DNA from: DATKDU01 sp035512595
GTDB lineage: Bacteria; Planctomycetota; Planctomycetia; Pirellulales; Pirellulaceae
DNA length: 23,337 nt
NCBI GenBank assembly: GCA_035512595.1
Contig: DATKDU010000532.1
Location: 1 to 23,337 of the forward strand
Direction: 5' to 3'
Position 1 is the first letter of the stretch. The number at the start of each line of letters is the position of its first letter. This document shows positions 21,919 to 23,337 of the stretch, piece by piece. The notes beneath the pieces were generated by a model, which had not been told where the DNA came from, did no database searches, and saw only the letters and a program-made list of their open reading frames with translations. The position numbers and the translations under genes were made by a program.

Positions 21919-23337
21919 TCACATGGTAAACGGCGGACGACCAGGCGTTATTCTTGCCGCGGGCAAGGCCTCTTGCAATTCGCCGATAGCCGCGTCGGTC
22001 ACCCGCCCCGGCAGATGCAGCGACTGCAACTTCTTGAATCCAGTCAACTCTTTCAGGCCGGCGTTGGTGACCGCCGTTCGGCCAAGGTGCAGCGACTGCA
22101 ACTGGGTCAGTCCAGTCAGCTCTGTCAATCCTGCATCCGTCACGGGATTGCCTTCAAGATTCAGATACTCCAACTGTTTCAACGCAGATAACTCCTTGAG
22201 TTCCGCGTCGCTCACCTTGGTCCCATACAGCTCCAGCGACCGCAGTTGCTCCAGTCCAGCCACTCCATTTAGTCGAGTGATGGGGGACTGACTCAGGTTC
22301 AGCACCTGCAGTTTTTTCAGCCCCGCCAGTTGCTTCAGTCCCTCCCCGGTCACCTTGCTCTCCTGGAGGCCCAGCGTCCGCAACTGTTTCAGGCCCGCCA
22401 GCCCGCCCAACCCCTCATCGGTTACTGGTGCGCCTCGGAGTTCGATCGCCTGCAAATGTTCCAGACCGCTTAGCTCCTTCAGGCCCGAACCGGTCACAAG
22501 CGTTCCGTAAAGATCGAGCGTCTCCAGCTGGTGCAGGCCGGCCAGATTCTTTAGGCCCGCATCGGTCACCTTCGTGCAGAACAGTCGCAGGGACTGCAAT
22601 TGGTTCAATTCAGCCAATTCTTGCAGGCCCGTGTCGGTCACGTTGGAAAACGTAAGTTCCAGTCTCCGCAACTGCTTCAGCCCAGTCAGCTCTTTCAGGC
22701 CGGCGTCGGTGGTATCGCGCGAAACGGTGAGCGATTGCAGATTTTTGAGCCCGGCCAACTCCTTCAAGCCCGCATCCGTCACCTGGGTGTCGTACAAGCT
22801 CAGGGCTTGCAACTTTTTCAGCCCCGCCAGATTTTTCATGCCCGCGTCCGTCACCTTGGTGTCGTCCAGTCGAAGCGTCTGAAGTTGGTTCAGCCCGGCC
22901 ACGACTTTCAGGCCATCGTCCCCCACCTGGTAATTCCAGCTGATGTCCAGCGACCGCAACTGGGTTAGCCCGGCCAGTTCCTTCAAACCGGCGTCCGTGG
23001 CATCGGTCCAGAAAAGGTCCAGCGTCTGAAGCTGCTTCAGCCCGCCAATCACTTTCAGGTGACTATCTTTCAACGTGGTGTGGCGAAGGCTCAGCGACTG
23101 CAACTGCGTCATTCCGCCCAGTTCGTTTAACCCGGCATCGGACACTCCGCCGCCGCTCGACAAGATCGTCAGTGTCCGCAATGCCTTAAGCCGGGCCAAC
23201 GCTTTCATGCCCGCGTCGGTCACGGAAGTGGAGATAATGTGCAGGCTTTGCAAGTGCTCCAACCCGGCTAGTTCGTTCAGCCCCCCGTCCACCAAGCGGC
23301 CAAGTGTCAAAGTCCGCAGCTGCTTCAGAGCCGCGAT
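21919..23337 (-). CDS. Leucine-rich-repeat protein, 5' end beyond the window
   Basis: The minus-strand frame is open from the window edge to TGA at 21919-21921 and encodes about 19 tandem 24-residue leucine-rich repeats of the pattern L-x-G-L-x-x-L-Q-x-L-x-L-x-x-T-x-V-T-D-A-G-L-K-E. This is the VTDAGL type known from planctomycete proteins and related to the GALA/cysteine-containing LRR class. No start codon with a ribosome site lies inside the window, so the N-terminus (often a signal peptide or serine/threonine kinase domain) is outside. The short tail RITPGRPPFTM closes the protein. The repeats give a 72-base DNA periodicity. Role: probably a binding scaffold; the ligand is unknown. Its stop abuts the broken cytochrome fragment on the other strand. 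Confidence 0.9.
   Translation of the reverse strand: MAALKQLRTLTLGRLVDGGLNELAGLEHLQSLHIISTSVTDAGMKALARLKALRTLTILSSGGGVSDAGLNELGGMTQLQSLSLRHTTLKDSHLKVIGGLKQLQTLDLFWTDATDAGLKELAGLTQLRSLDISWNYQVGDDGLKVVAGLNQLQTLRLDDTKVTDAGMKNLAGLKKLQALSLYDTQVTDAGLKELAGLKNLQSLTVSRDTTDAGLKELTGLKQLRRLELTFSNVTDTGLQELAELNQLQSLRLFCTKVTDAGLKNLAGLHQLETLDLYGTLVTGSGLKELSGLEHLQAIELRGAPVTDEGLGGLAGLKQLRTLGLQESKVTGEGLKQLAGLKKLQVLNLSQSPITRLNGVAGLEQLRSLELYGTKVSDAELKELSALKQLEYLNLEGNPVTDAGLTELTGLTQLQSLHLGRTAVTNAGLKELTGFKKLQSLHLPGRVTDAAIGELQEALPAARITPGRPPFTM

Noticed and set aside
21922..23337. 72-base periodic DNA that could be read as a direct-repeat or CRISPR-like array
   Set aside because: The period equals 24 codons, the frame is continuous, and the units encode leucine-rich repeats; there are no unique spacers.

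Overview
The window looks like a planctomycete chromosome (Planctomycetota, perhaps Pirellulales-like). This is inferred from gene content, not from a marker gene: a secreted WD40 protein, FG-GAP/VCBS proteins, a long leucine-rich-repeat protein, a triple-repeat protein of a type I associate with planctomycetes, small membrane proteins with an 'FSL-ALL' or 'LTLRSLLVLTAIAA' motif, and generally GC-rich coding sequence. No rRNA, intact tRNA, CRISPR array or replication origin was seen.

Layout. Positions 1-987 hold hairpins and a broken junction between a membrane-protein start and the C-terminal half of an alpha/beta hydrolase. Positions 1161-6671 carry five + strand genes that read like a catabolic cluster: secreted sialidase-like beta-propeller, HpcH/HpaI aldolase, NAD-dependent epimerase, exported D-aminoacylase-type amidohydrolase, and a Gfo/Idh/MocA oxidoreductase with an apparent internal deletion. 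The last is followed by a convincing Rho-independent terminator. Positions 7152-9502 hold the N-terminal part of a SNF2/DrmD-like helicase, two copies of a short coding tail, a possible 34-codon membrane peptide, and an exported planctomycete-type protein behind a palindromic operator candidate. Positions 9551-12892 (minus strand) form a two-gene operon: a WD40 protein, then an FG-GAP protein interrupted by one in-frame TGA.

Positions 13176-15481 hold a ParB-domain DNA methyltransferase with a one-base frameshift, a convergent membrane protein and a truncated DUF1937-like gene; the methyltransferase/DUF1937 pairing suggests phage or mobile DNA. Then follow a radical-SAM protein (15499-17466), a zinc-protease-like/lipase chimera translationally coupled to an ankyrin-repeat lipoprotein (17651-19328), the left end of an IS21-type element (19335-19740), a triple-repeat protein (19744-20460), a 3' fragment of a second FG-GAP protein, a chimeric cytochrome fragment, and the 3' part of a leucine-rich-repeat gene that runs off the window end.

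Two themes stand out. First, many genes are truncated or fused to unrelated fragments, pointing to repeated deletion and recombination, or to a chimeric assembly. Second, two loci could be functional novelties: the lipase-ankyrin lipoprotein pair, which resembles an effector and its periplasmic immunity protein, and the FG-GAP gene whose TGA is followed by a hairpin fitting the general form of a bacterial SECIS element, making it a candidate selenoprotein.
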